A stretch of DNA of 64,000 nucleotides. It comes from Neckera pumila. Its lineage: Eukaryota > Streptophyta > Bryopsida > Hypnales > Neckeraceae. The notes beneath the pieces were generated by a model. It was not told where the DNA came from, did no database searches, and saw only the letters and a list, made by a program, of their open reading frames with translations. Below are positions 10,438 through 20,389 of the stretch, in pieces. Location: the NCBI GenBank assembly GCA_963969595.1, contig OZ018415.1, forward strand, positions 806,001 to 870,000, written 5' to 3'. Positions within the stretch are counted from its first letter, which is position 1, and every line of letters starts with the position of its first letter. The position numbers and the translations under genes were made by a program.

Positions 10438-11369
10438 TTAACCCCTAAAGGACCGGTTGTCCCCTCGGGGGACAATTTGGGTCTGGGTAGGTTCCTACAA
10501 TCTCAATTTTTAGTAATATTTTTTGGGATTTTTTGAGGTTGCATATTTTTGCAAGATCTTTGCAAATATATAATTTTTATTTTAATTGATGCCCAGAAGC
10601 AAAAGTTATGGCACAATAAGTAATATTGAAATTTTGCGGGCAGCCCAAAAAAAATCACTAAAAGTCAAATTAGTTTCTTTTCAAATTTTTTCCTCAAAGA
10701 TTATATTTTTGTCTACATGTGAAGCTTTGTTTCATTCAATTTGAACTAATAATGAGAAAGTTATAGACAATCTTAGTTTTTCGGGCAATCTAAGCATCTT
10801 CTTGAAAAAATAAGTTGTAGAATTCATTTTTGAATGCAATTTTGAGAATTTTTCAATTTTTTTTGTTAGATAGGGTTAGATTTTCTTGCTAGAACAATCT
10901 CACAATTGGGATTATTGGGATTCAATTGCATCTAAAAGCTATTAACAATTTAGTTTTTTCTTCAATCTTGTACCCACTTCTACTTGACAATTTTTTAATG
11001 AGTGAAAATTAAGTGTTTTTTTTCCTAAATTTTTTTGGTAGATTCTCAACTCAACTACTTAACATAAATAAGTAGAAAATTGAAATCAGTAGTGCAAAAA
11101 ATTTGAACTAAAAAGATTCAAAGCCAAAAATCTAATGAAGCAAGGTGGAAAAAAAGTTGTTTTCTTCACTTTAAATACATATATCTTGCAATCTACGTGG
11201 TCAAAGTTTCTGAAATTTCTTCCACATATTCATATACTAGTCAAGTACAAGATCTTACAGTTGGATATGCAAGAAAAAACAATTTTTTAAACTCTTTTCT
11301 CTTTACAATAGAAAGGGCAGTTTTGAATGTTTTTTGGTAGGAAAATCACCTTGGTCCTTTAGGGGTTAA
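10438..11369 (+). mobile_element. 932-bp TTAA-flanked element, family B
   Basis: It starts TTAACCCCTAAAGGACC and ends GGTCCTTTAGGGGTTAA, which gives 17-bp perfect terminal inverted repeats. It has no ORF of note. The sequence is AT-rich, with landmarks shared by the copies at 5820, 6564, 7591, 28440 and 32321. The TTAA target and CCC-initial TIR suggest a non-autonomous piggyBac-like element (inference). This is the best preserved copy for defining the family. Confidence 0.8.
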
Positions 11370-12618
11370 CGCAGTAGGAAGCCCTCATGTGAGGGCCTCC
11401 CGCTATACATCAATTTCATACACATTACAAAAAATATGAGGCCTCCAGAAGCCTATTAAGTCTGGCCCCCCGTGGTGATATTATGGGAAAAAAAAATTGA
11501 AAAATTGAAATGTAACATGGTTGCATTTTGATCACGTCAATGCCACATCAGCGCCACATCATTTTTAATATTTTAAAATATTTTAAAATAAAAAATTATA
11601 TATATATATATATATATTTTATTTTATTTTATTTTATTTTATTTTTTTTTATTTTTTTTTATTTTATTTTTTTATTTTTTATTTTTTTTTAAATTTATAT
11701 TTTTTTTTATATATATATATTTTTTTTGTCTGTATTTACACCCCGAGGGTGCCGAAAATCATGCACTCGCCGTCTTGTTGAGGCCTGAAATTTTTTGTAA
11801 TCCAACGTGCAAAGTTTGCACTCTGATGGGTTCATGAAGTCTATTACAAAGCATGACGTCTGAAGCGTCCTCACCAAGTGCTGTTGTATCTGTTTGTTCC
11901 AGTACGTGAACTCAAATAGAATGGTTCAAACAGATAATTTAATCCAATCCGTTCATAATCCCAGGGACGTATTCTCCCCCAAAACCAAACAAGGAAGTTA
12001 ATCCAAACTGGAAAGACAAAAATATTGCCAAAAGCTGAAAATCAAGACGGCGGAATGCTATACAAATATACAATTGGAGCAGTCCGACAACAGTGTGTGG
12101 TTACAAGACACTAAAAGACACTCACAAAAATCCACAGCAACACCAACATCGAAGGGGACGCCCAAACTGAAGGAGCAATCACAACCAACCATTTCTAGTT
12201 AGCAAATTTGAGTACCGGTTTAGTACTGACAAAAACGGGGTAAAAAGACATATATTTAGATGATATTTACTACAGTACTGCTGGATGTATGTTTCATGGA
12301 TGAACATCCACTGCTGGATGATTATGGATGATTCTCTCCAATTTTTTGGACCATTTTTTCCTCCCCAGAAAATTAACCAAACAAAATGCGTGACTACAAC
12401 TCAATTGATACATGGTTCGATTAGGGAATAAGCAGAGTAGGTTCATATAGGGCAATGCCCACAGAGGAGGGCATTGTGCCAAATAATTGATCGACAAGGT
12501 CGGGCCGAGCCTTGACAAGGAGACCCAATTATTTGGCGAAATGTCTGACAATAAGGGTCATTGCCTGACATAAACTATTGCAAGAAATCAATAAATTGGA
12601 TGAAGTTGGGATGAGAAT
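11370..12618. other. intergenic DNA with a low-complexity A/T block
   Basis: A (TA)n and (ATTTT)n low-complexity block lies at about 11570-11730. An inverted repeat, CCAAATAATTG / CAATTATTTGG, at about 12479-12538 encloses about 40 bp. No gene is recognised. Confidence 0.5.
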
Positions 12619-13230
12619 TTGATGTTGGATGTAAAATCTGTAATGTCCGATTACAAGGACAATACCGCAATATCAGGCATTATGGTGCAAAATCTGTCTA
12701 GAGAACATATAGGACCTTTCCTGCAAGTGGTTTACGATTTGGGAATCAGCAAGAGCAAAGAAAATACAACAAACTCATATACCAATGAGGTGAAGCAGCC
12801 CTTGTATTGCACAAGCACATTCAGCCGGTAATAGTGCCCTGCTTCAATACTTCATTCTCAGTCTTTCAAATTTTCTTGTTGGTAAGTGAAGTAAGACTCC
12901 AATGCACAAAAGAACGCGGTATTGGATACTCAATGCAAAATTTAAGAAGGATCAAAGTCTTTTTATGTAGAGGTTCTAAAATTGTTTCTTCCACATATTG
13001 ATTTTGGAGATGTCCACAAAGAAATGATGGCGGTTTTTGTTTTTTGGTGTAATTGGAAGTGCCCACTTTAATACTTTCATAAGGCTCTTGTCAGTGAATT
13101 ATGTAAGATCCAACCATAAAGGTTGGGATGATGAAGTCTCCACATATAGCTATCTTATGGCAATTTTAGGTAAGATGTTGGAGTATCTTCAATAGCTTCT
13201 ATCAAGTCAAGTTTCTGAGGTCTGATTGAT
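12619..13230. other. intergenic DNA; repeat segment shared with the 3.9-kb region
   Basis: ATATTGATTTTGGAGATGT at about 12995-13014, with its TTCTAAAAT flank, also occurs near 3918-3940, upstream of the mariner pseudogene. This suggests a dispersed repeat. No gene is recognised. Confidence 0.4.
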
Positions 13231-13237
13231 GTGGTCT

Positions 13238-13490
13238 ATTTGATCCACCTGGCAATGATGTTCTATTAGGCAAGAACTTGGATGGGACTCCAAATACGAT
13301 GGTTCTGCAAACAAGTATCATTCATACTATCCACCTAGCAATGATGTGTTGTTCAAGCAAGAACCTGGATGGGACACTTCTGCAAACACAAAGCATTGAA
13401 ACTATCCACTTGGCAATGATGTGCTATTCACGCAAGAATGCATGTGGATGGGACGGTTTTGCAAACAAGTAGCGATCGAACTTTCCAAGT
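13238..13490. repeat. three-copy tandem repeat, unit about 75-86 bp
   Basis: GCAATGATG recurs at about 13252, 13338 and 13413, each time inside a longer unit containing CTATCCACCTGGCAATGATG, then AAGCAAGAACCTGGATGGGA, then TTCTGCAAACAAG. The spacings of 86 and 75 bp are not multiples of one codon length (75 is, 86 is not), which argues against a coding repeat. Confidence 0.7.
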
Positions 13491-13600
13491 GGTTGAAATT
13501 GGTGAAGTGCTTCTCCACAATAGTTGATGAAACACCCTACTAAAAGAAGCACTAGTTTTTAGAACTATTATTTTCTTCAATTGCACATTAAAGGAACTGT

Positions 13601-13825
13601 GTTATAGATGAATAGTTCATGGAAGTGTTTCTCTATTAATCCTCTAATAAACTGACCCATTTCAAAAAAATTGGACATTCTTGCTTACATCTTTGTTGTT
13701 CTTTCCAATTGTAGAATAAAAAAACTTGTTATAGATGAATAGTTCATGGAAGTGTTTCTCTACTAATCCTCAATAGATTTCAAAAATTTTGAACATTTTT
13801 GCTTTTATCTTTGTAGAAATATACT
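13601..13825. repeat. direct duplication, period 127 bp
   Basis: GTTATAGATGAATAGTTCAT begins at 13601 and again at 13728, each copy followed by GGAAGTGTTTCTCTA, CTAATCCTC and, further on, TTGCTT and ATCTTTGT. This is a simple two-copy tandem duplication. Confidence 0.7.
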
Positions 13826-13866
13826 ACTTTGATTATTTCATCATATTGGTTGTAAATGAAGGATAA

Positions 13867-14098
13867 TTAACCCTTATAGGACGAAGGGGTGACCCTGGAA
13901 ATCATACTTTTTCATTACCGTGTGACATCATCTACATTAAAAAAATCCAAAAGTATCTATTGGAAGTCAAGCTATTGTAAAAGCTCTCCCCTTTTCACAA
14001 CAAATTCTGAGGATGAATGATTGCATTTCTATCCTATACAGTTTGATTCTCTATCACCCATCGGCCACAAAATGGCCTCCTCGTCGTTTAAGGGTTAA
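13867..14098. mobile_element. 232-bp TTAA-flanked MITE, family C, copy 2
   Basis: The ends are TTAACCCTTATAGGACG and CGTCGTTTAAGGGTTAA. The interior matches the copy at 9722-9951 through most of its length. It has no coding capacity. Confidence 0.75.
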
Positions 14099-14895
14099 AA
14101 AGCAATACTTCAGATGAATGAGAATGATTGCCCTGAAGCACTCTGTTTCATCAAATAACCCTACTAGACGAAATGGGTATCTCGAATCAACAGTAACTGG
14201 TAGCCTTAATTTCACCAGTTGGTCTCTTTTGTAAGTTCTTCAACCGAATTTCCCCCAATTCACCCCGAAGGATTTCACAGCTTATTGACTCGGCATTCTT
14301 CATGGAAGGAGGGCAACTTCGAACACATCCTATACAACCTAACATGCAGTAAAACATAACCACCAGCAAAAAAAATATAAATCTAGTTACAACTCGGAGG
14401 AATCCAAACTATAATCACTAGAACGCAAATCAAAATATGAAATAAAAAACGGATCTCACCACCCTCCCTTAAGCATCCACAATAACCTCCATCGACCTGC
14501 ACGCCCTCCAAAGCTACATCTTAAACCAAAAAAAAACAGGACCTAACGATACATAACCGAGAAGTTTACTAAATACATAAGACTAAAAAACAAAAATGAT
14601 TGAAAGCACAAAGTCATACAAAAACTTTGTCAAGATCAGAATGCCTGCAGGCTGCGAGGCCCGTTAATTTGAGGGATGGGGAGCAGAGACAGCAAAAATT
14701 TTAGTCCTGACGACGACTCTTTGCTCCTCAAAAAAAATAGATAGCCACTGCACGTAACTCATATCAATGCCGTCCCTTCTCTAAGATGCAGGACTCTCGG
14801 GAAGTGCGAGGGCTGTACTGGAAGTATCTACTCGTAATACATAGTCCTAATCAGGAAGCACTCCTCTACTCTGGTAATTTCCTATATCGGGTCCA
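14099..14895. other. 3' flank of the Hsp110 gene
   Basis: No separate gene is recognised. Part of this stretch (roughly 14500-14895, downstream on the minus strand) probably holds the Hsp110 3' UTR. I cannot place the polyadenylation site. Confidence 0.35.
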
Positions 14896-17376
14896 TCACT
14901 GCTCAGTCTGCATGGACTCGGGCTCAGGAGCTGCTTGAGGAACGGGGGCGTCGGTATCCATGGGCTCGGCCGCAGAAGCATCGGGAGCGGGACCAGCAGG
15001 AGCGGGCTTCGACTCCGCACTCGGAGCCGGCTTCGGCGGCGGGGGACGAGGCTTCGTCATGATCGGCTTGCAGAATCTGTCCAGCACCTCCGTCTTCTTC
15101 TTCAGATCCGCTGTCAGCAGAACCGGGTTCGCAGATTTGGGAAGCACGTCCTGTTGCTGCTTCTTGTCCTTGAACCACTCCTCGGACTTGTTGCACTCGC
15201 TGATCACCTTCTCCTTGTCGACAGCGTCGATGTGATCGAACTTCGGGTCCTTGCTCTGAGCCGCCTCCCGGAAGCTCGAGATGCAGTAGCTCAATTCCCT
15301 CATCGCAGGACCACGCAGCTCCTCTTCTCTTTGCCGAGACTCCATCGGATCTCCCAGCTTCTTCAGCTCCGCCAGCTTCGCAGTGTAAACGCTCTTGATC
15401 TCGTCTTCCCCGTCTTCGTACAACCAGTCCTCCGTCTCTTGCAGCCTCGAAGACATCTCATCGCGCTCGGAATCCGTCACGTAGTCCTGAAGCTTCTCGT
15501 ACAACTTGTTCCTCATGCTGTAGACGTACGCCTCCACCGCGTTCTTGCTCTCCTTCGTCTCCTCCATCACGCGATCCTGCAAAGCCATCTCGTACTCTTT
15601 CTCCACCGCCTTCGTCAAGTCGGACGAGGGCAGGCCGCCGTACACCACCTCGTGCACGGGAACGTCCGTCCTCTTCGTCTTCTTCTTCTTCACCACCTCC
15701 ACCTTCGGCGCATCCGTCTCCATCTTCACAGCTTCCTCGGCGGAACCGTTATCCGCACCCACCTCTTCGGCGGGGCCATCCGACGCGGGAGGCGAAGCCT
15801 TCTCGACGGACTCGTCCTTCACCGGTGCCGCGGGCTCCTTCTTCGTCACGGGGACCTCCACCTCCTCTTCCTCGATCATCGTCGCCGCCTCCAACGACAC
15901 CACGCCGTGAAGATTCAAACGGATCTTCACCTTGATCTTCGCCTTCTCCGAAACAGTCGGAGTGAACGGACCGATCGTGAACGTCGCGATCCGAGGGCTC
16001 ATGTTCGGGGGAAGATCCGCAGTGTCGGCGTAGAACGCATCGATCGAGAACGTGCTCGAACGGTAAAAAGTAAGCAGCTTCGTACTCGGCACGGGATTGC
16101 CTTTCACGAACACCACGTTGTTCGAAGAAACCTCCTCTTCGCCCTCCGTCTCAGGGGCCGCGCCCTTCCAAGAAAGGCCAATTGCGAAAGGGAAGGAATC
16201 CTGAACCTCGAAATCGCGAACGCGGAACGTAGGGCTCAACATCGCGCACTGCAGAGCGCAACCGCGCGCGATGCACTCGCTCGCGTTCATCGTGCGACTC
16301 GGCTCCTTCCCGAACACGGAGCTCAGAATCTTCAGAACGGCAGGCAGGCGAGAACCCGAACCCACCACCTCCACCGCGAAAATCTGCTCCACGCTCAGCT
16401 TCGAAGAAGCCAACGCGCGCTCGCAAGGACCCCGAACCTTCTCCAAAATGCCCTTCGCCAACTCCTCGAATTCGTCGCGCTTGATCACGCCGCGAACGTC
16501 CTTCTCGTCCATCAAGCACTCGATGTTCAGAGGAGCGATCGGATTCGCACTCAAAATCTTCTTCGCCTTCTCGCAACCCGTGCGAAGACGAAGACTCGCG
16601 CGAGCGTTCGAAGGAACGTCCATCTTCAGCTCCTCCTTGAACTTCGACGCGAAGTGATCGAACAGAACCTCATCGAAGTCGCGACCACCCAGGCAACGCT
16701 CGAACGCATGACCTAAAATCTTCAGCTGACCCTTCTTGAACGCCGCGATGCACACCTGCATGCTCGCGTGACCAATGTCCACGAACGCCACATTCAGAGG
16801 CTCCGCGTCCGACAAATCGGTCTTGTAGATCCCATACGCCAGAGCCGTCGCCGTCGTCTCGTGCATCAAACGCAAAGGGTGCAGACCGGCCACCTGCGCG
16901 GCGTCCAAGTACGCGCGACGCTGCAGCTCCGTGAAGTACACGGGCACGCCAATCACGCAATCCACCACCGAAGTCCCCAGGTTCTTCTCCGCGATGGTCT
17001 TCAAATTCGACAGAAGCATCCCCAGCACCTGCGTGGCCGTGAACTGACGGGACTCGTTCAAGTACGACACGTTGATCAGCGGGAATCCGTCCGGACCCTC
17101 CGACACCGAGAAAGGGAACAAACGCAAGTCCCTCTGGAGTTCAGGATCCGAGAACGGCCGCCCTATCAGGCGCTTGATCTGCGAAATGGTGTTTCTAGGG
17201 TTCATCATGGCCGACGCCGCCCCCGCCACGCCCACAAACCGCTGCTTGTCCCCGAACGACACCATGCCCGGCGTCTCGCGCTTCGACTCATCGTTCAGCA
17301 CCACGTCGATCCCGCGCTGCCGCGCCACGCCCACGATGCAGTTCTCATTCCCCACGTCCAGACCTACCACACTCAT
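14896..17376 (-). CDS. HSP70-14/15: Hsp110/HSP70-14/15-type chaperone, intronless
   Basis: This is an 826-residue Hsp110-class member of the Hsp70 superfamily, close in length to Arabidopsis HSP70-14/15 (about 830). In this family the protein works in the cytosol and nucleus as a nucleotide-exchange factor for Hsp70 and as a holdase. The N-terminal ATPase domain (about 1-380) shows VVGLDVGNEN (phosphate-1), ETPGMVSFGDKQRF, IGVPVYF, HETTATALAYGIYKT and VVGSGSRLPAV. The beta substrate-binding domain (about 390-510) is followed by an acidic, Pro/Ala-rich insert (about 505-595), which is the Hsp110 hallmark. A charged helical region follows, and then a Pro/Ala tail carrying MDTDAP and ending MQTEQ. 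The start is a true ATG directly before the conserved first strand. The coding region has no intron and is strikingly GC-rich against its AT-rich surroundings, which also creates long false ORFs on the opposite strand. Confidence 0.95.
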   Translation of the reverse strand: MSVVGLDVGNENCIVGVARQRGIDVVLNDESKRETPGMVSFGDKQRFVGVAGAASAMMNPRNTISQIKRLIGRPFSDPELQRDLRLFPFSVSEGPDGFPLINVSYLNESRQFTATQVLGMLLSNLKTIAEKNLGTSVVDCVIGVPVYFTELQRRAYLDAAQVAGLHPLRLMHETTATALAYGIYKTDLSDAEPLNVAFVDIGHASMQVCIAAFKKGQLKILGHAFERCLGGRDFDEVLFDHFASKFKEELKMDVPSNARASLRLRTGCEKAKKILSANPIAPLNIECLMDEKDVRGVIKRDEFEELAKGILEKVRGPCERALASSKLSVEQIFAVEVVGSGSRLPAVLKILSSVFGKEPSRTMNASECIARGCALQCAMLSPTFRVRDFEVQDSFPFAIGLSWKGAAPETEGEEEVSSNNVVFVKGNPVPSTKLLTFYRSSTFSIDAFYADTADLPPNMSPRIATFTIGPFTPTVSEKAKIKVKIRLNLHGVVSLEAATMIEEEEVEVPVTKKEPAAPVKDESVEKASPPASDGPAEEVGADNGSAEEAVKMETDAPKVEVVKKKKTKRTDVPVHEVVYGGLPSSDLTKAVEKEYEMALQDRVMEETKESKNAVEAYVYSMRNKLYEKLQDYVTDSERDEMSSRLQETEDWLYEDGEDEIKSVYTAKLAELKKLGDPMESRQREEELRGPAMRELSYCISSFREAAQSKDPKFDHIDAVDKEKVISECNKSEEWFKDKKQQQDVLPKSANPVLLTADLKKKTEVLDRFCKPIMTKPRPPPPKPAPSAESKPAPAGPAPDASAAEPMDTDAPVPQAAPEPESMQTEQ

Positions 17377-17744
17377 GGTGCCGGCCTTCCGACCCCCTCA
17401 CGCGCCCTCCACGACAATCCCCCCCAAATATGCCTCAACGAAAACGACCCCTGTGTCGCCCCAATCGGAGCCCAAAATCTAAGAGCACAAATTGATTGGA
17501 AAAAAAAAGAAAACAGCGCTCCGCTTGCAACACCTGCAACAACAACAACAAGAGAAACACAGCCGGCGCTCCACACTAATAACTTAGTAGCACAGACAGA
17601 AATGAAGAAGCGACACGCAGCACACAGGCTGGCGAGGTCAGAGAGGTCAGAAGTAAAACAAGCAATGGAAATCGAGAGAGACGGCGATGCCCTAAATGTC
17701 AAGGTTTTCTCCTTCTGGAGGGCGTCGGTTCTTGGAAGTCGATG

Positions 17745-17862
17745 GAAGGTTCTGGGTCTTCGGAAGCAACTGAACCCGTTCGGACTAAAACCGACTAACT
17801 TGAAGGAGCGCGATCGAAGCTCCGAGAGGCTGGGCGGAGGCTCTAGAGTCTTCCTTCTGGAA
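17745..17862 (-). promoter_or_regulatory. candidate heat-shock element cores upstream of Hsp110
   Basis: GAAGGTTC (17745-17752) and TTCTGGAA (17855-17862) match the GAAnnTTC and TTCnnGAA cores of heat-shock elements. They lie 370-490 bp upstream of the start codon. Such 6-bp cores occur often by chance and no full three-unit array is present, so this is suggestive only. A TATA-like TTTATACT on the minus strand lies near 17900. Confidence 0.3.
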
Positions 17863-17892
17863 CCCTCGAATTCTCTGGTCATTGGTAGTTAA

Positions 17893-18675
17893 CCAGTATA
17901 AACCGGGGCGGTTTTAGGGGGTTAGAGGAAAACTTGCTACACTTTCTCAAGTTAATCTTGGAAGGGTCAGTGTTTTATTTACCGGCAATTTGTCGTCAAC
18001 TTGCACCAAAATAATGGGCCTTGCATCAAATTCATAGAGCAAAATAGGGCTACAATAGAATCTTTTTTAGTGCATATTTTATTAGTGCATAATATGCACT
18101 AAGAGAGATTGTATTTTGAAGCATTTATTTGTGAACAGTAGTTGGAGGCCCTATAGTGAGCAACCACGGTAGCCAAAGTTCAGTACATAACCTCTCCAAC
18201 TAGATAAACCTCTCTCAGTGCATAATCCCAACATTGCACTAAGAGAGGTTGTTATTGTAAAAGGATGGAAAATTGCCCAAAAATTTCAAATTAAAAAAAA
18301 AACTTGGATGAAATTGTCAGATTGTAGATGAAAAGTGAATTATGGATATGTGATTTTTACTAATGTGATATTTTCTATCCAATATGAGGATGAATGCTGA
18401 AATTTGGAGCACCACTATAACATTTAATATTGCCAGATTGGCACTTCATCAAAAATGAAAAAAAAAAAGAAGTAAAGATGAGGCATTCAAATTTTGAACA
18501 ACCGATGAGCGCAAACCGATGAGGTTTTGAAGAAATCAATTTGCTTTGCAAATATTCTATAGGAGTGGGAGTATATTAGATATAATATAAAGTACCTACA
18601 AAGAAATATGATTAACTACAACCAAAGTCTAGGATTTATTGGTGCCACTAATGCAAAGTTAGAGAGTAGAATTAG
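17893..18675. other. intergenic DNA with hairpin repeats
   Basis: The stretch 18085-18255 contains several copies of TAGTGCATAA / TTATGCACTA, including a clear stem-loop (separate entry). No gene is recognised. Confidence 0.4.
18208..18252. repeat. stem-loop AACCTCTCTCAGTGCA ... TGCACTAAGAGAGGTT
   Basis: The two arms of 16 bases pair with one mismatch around a loop of about 12 bases. A related half, TGCACTAAGAGAG, also occurs near 18094, so the sequence is part of a small local repeat. It could be a MITE remnant. Confidence 0.55.
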
Positions 18676-19589
18676 TTAACCTTTAGAGGACCAACATGCG
18701 TTTTTGGCCGTATAGAAATTTTGGGCAGGTACGTGTGATTAGAGATATCTATATTTGACGCTAAATTTTTTATAGAAGGTGGAGACGAGGAATATCTTCA
18801 TGTGTACCAAGTTTCATGACATTTCAAAATACAAGTCAAAAGTTGTGACCTAATATGTTATTTTTTTTTGTAATTGGGTAGTTTGGGCAGATCAGAAAAA
18901 ATCATTTTTTCCAGAATTTTTTTTTGAAATTAGTTTTCTACATTTATATATACTTAAAAAGCTTTGAGTCATTCCATTTCAATCAATGAGTCAAAAGTTA
19001 TGAGGGTTTTTGGTTTGCGGGCAGTTATGGATTCTCTACTCTAAAGAAAACTTTAAAGTTGTTTATTTAAGTCAATTTTCAATAATTTTAGGAAAAAAAA
19101 ACCCTCCTAGGATGTAAATTGATTATTACAACATTACAACGTTGGAATTGGCATTTTTAAATTCCATGATTAAATTTTTAACAATTTAATATTATGAATC
19201 ATTTTCTATTTCTTTCTACTTACTATTTTTTTCCTATATGTTGTACAATTCCAAATGATGTGAAATTTTTCAAGCATATAGACAACTTGTTTAGAAAACT
19301 GATTTTGAAGAAGCACCACCTTTATCGGCATTTTTTCATTGAAAAGTGAGCTTCCAAAGTGCAGCTGCTTGGTATTTTGCAGGATTGAAAAGATGATTTT
19401 CAAGACTTTGAATGCTTATATCTTATGATCTACACGGTGGAAATTATCTAAAATTTTTACCACATGTTTTCAAAATATTATACTACAAGATCCTATGGTT
19501 ACATTTGTCAAAAATTTGGTAGTTGTATTAGAAATGGCAGTTTTGGAGCGTTTTTGGTGATTACATAGTCATGAAACTTTAGGGGTTAA
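18676..19589 (+). mobile_element. 914-bp TTAA-flanked element, family A
   Basis: It starts TTAACCTTTAGAGGACC and ends AACTTTAGGGGTTAA. It is AT-rich and non-coding. Its reverse complement matches the outer element at 28130-29933 from the terminal CTATGTAATCACCAAAAA through GCAGCTGCACTT to the far end. The copy at 34365 has the same orientation as this one. This uninterrupted copy serves as the reference for the nested insertion at 28.4 kb. Confidence 0.78.
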
Positions 19590-20198
19590 GGAATTATCAG
19601 CTAGAATTCAATTCAAAATGAATATCAAATTTGTATGTGGGCTCAAACTACATGACTTGTATTTTGATTTTATCACCTTTGCTCTTTATAGCTTGCATTG
19701 TTGCAACTTTGATTATGACATTTACTATTGACATTTATCATTGCGATGAAATTTCTATATGGTCTTCCAAGAGTGTCTCATCAATTATAAAATAGCACAT
19801 GATTGACATTTGTTGCCAAAACTTTTGTATTGAATCTAATATGTAGTTGAGATGTCTCACATCCTAGCCTTTCCTTCATAACTAACTCTATACATTTTTT
19901 CATGCAATTATTTTAGCAAGAACAAAAAGAAATTCTTCACTAGAGTGATGAATCTATCCATCCATGGTCATATACGAACATAAAAAATATGGATGAAAAC
20001 TATTTCATTCATTCAAGAAGATGTTTGATCTTTCAATAGTAACCAAATTCTAAGATTTTGTGGACATTTAATATTTCCTTGGTCGCAAAAGGGAAAATCT
20101 ATTTGGTTGAATATTCCACTGATTTCTGTTTATTTCTTGTTCGTTTTGAGCAAAACATTGCTACAAATAATTCTATATTATATATACTACAAAGGATA
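19590..20198. other. intergenic DNA, nothing recognised
   Basis: AT-rich, with no ORF of note and no terminal repeats seen. Confidence 0.4.
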
Positions 20199-20389
20199 TT
20201 AAGGAGACCAAAAAATGAAGGGGACTTACTGTGAAAAACTTACTTCACAATGAAAATAAGTCTACAGTCCACAAAAGACAATATAAGGCACTTTTGATCC
20301 TGGCACATGCACAATATGGTATTTCTGTATAGCAAAGATAAATATGTATATAATATAACATGTCAATTAATTAGCATGGGTCTCCTTAA
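20199..20389. mobile_element. 191-bp TTAA-flanked MITE with GGAGACC ends
   Basis: TTAAGGAGACC at 20199 is matched by GGTCTCCTTAA ending at 20389, an 11-bp perfect inverted repeat including the TTAA. The ends differ from the CCC-type TIRs elsewhere, so this is either a separate family with the same target preference or a chance pair. Confidence 0.5.

Noticed and set aside
14935..16716. 593-codon open frame on the plus strand opposite Hsp110
   Set aside because: It is the shadow of a GC-rich coding sequence: low-complexity Arg/Leu/His-rich translation, no motif, and complete overlap with a clearly real minus-strand gene.
16768..17892. 374-codon plus-strand frame across the Hsp110 5' end
   Set aside because: Arg/His-rich shadow of the Hsp110 N-terminus running into its leader; no protein-like features.
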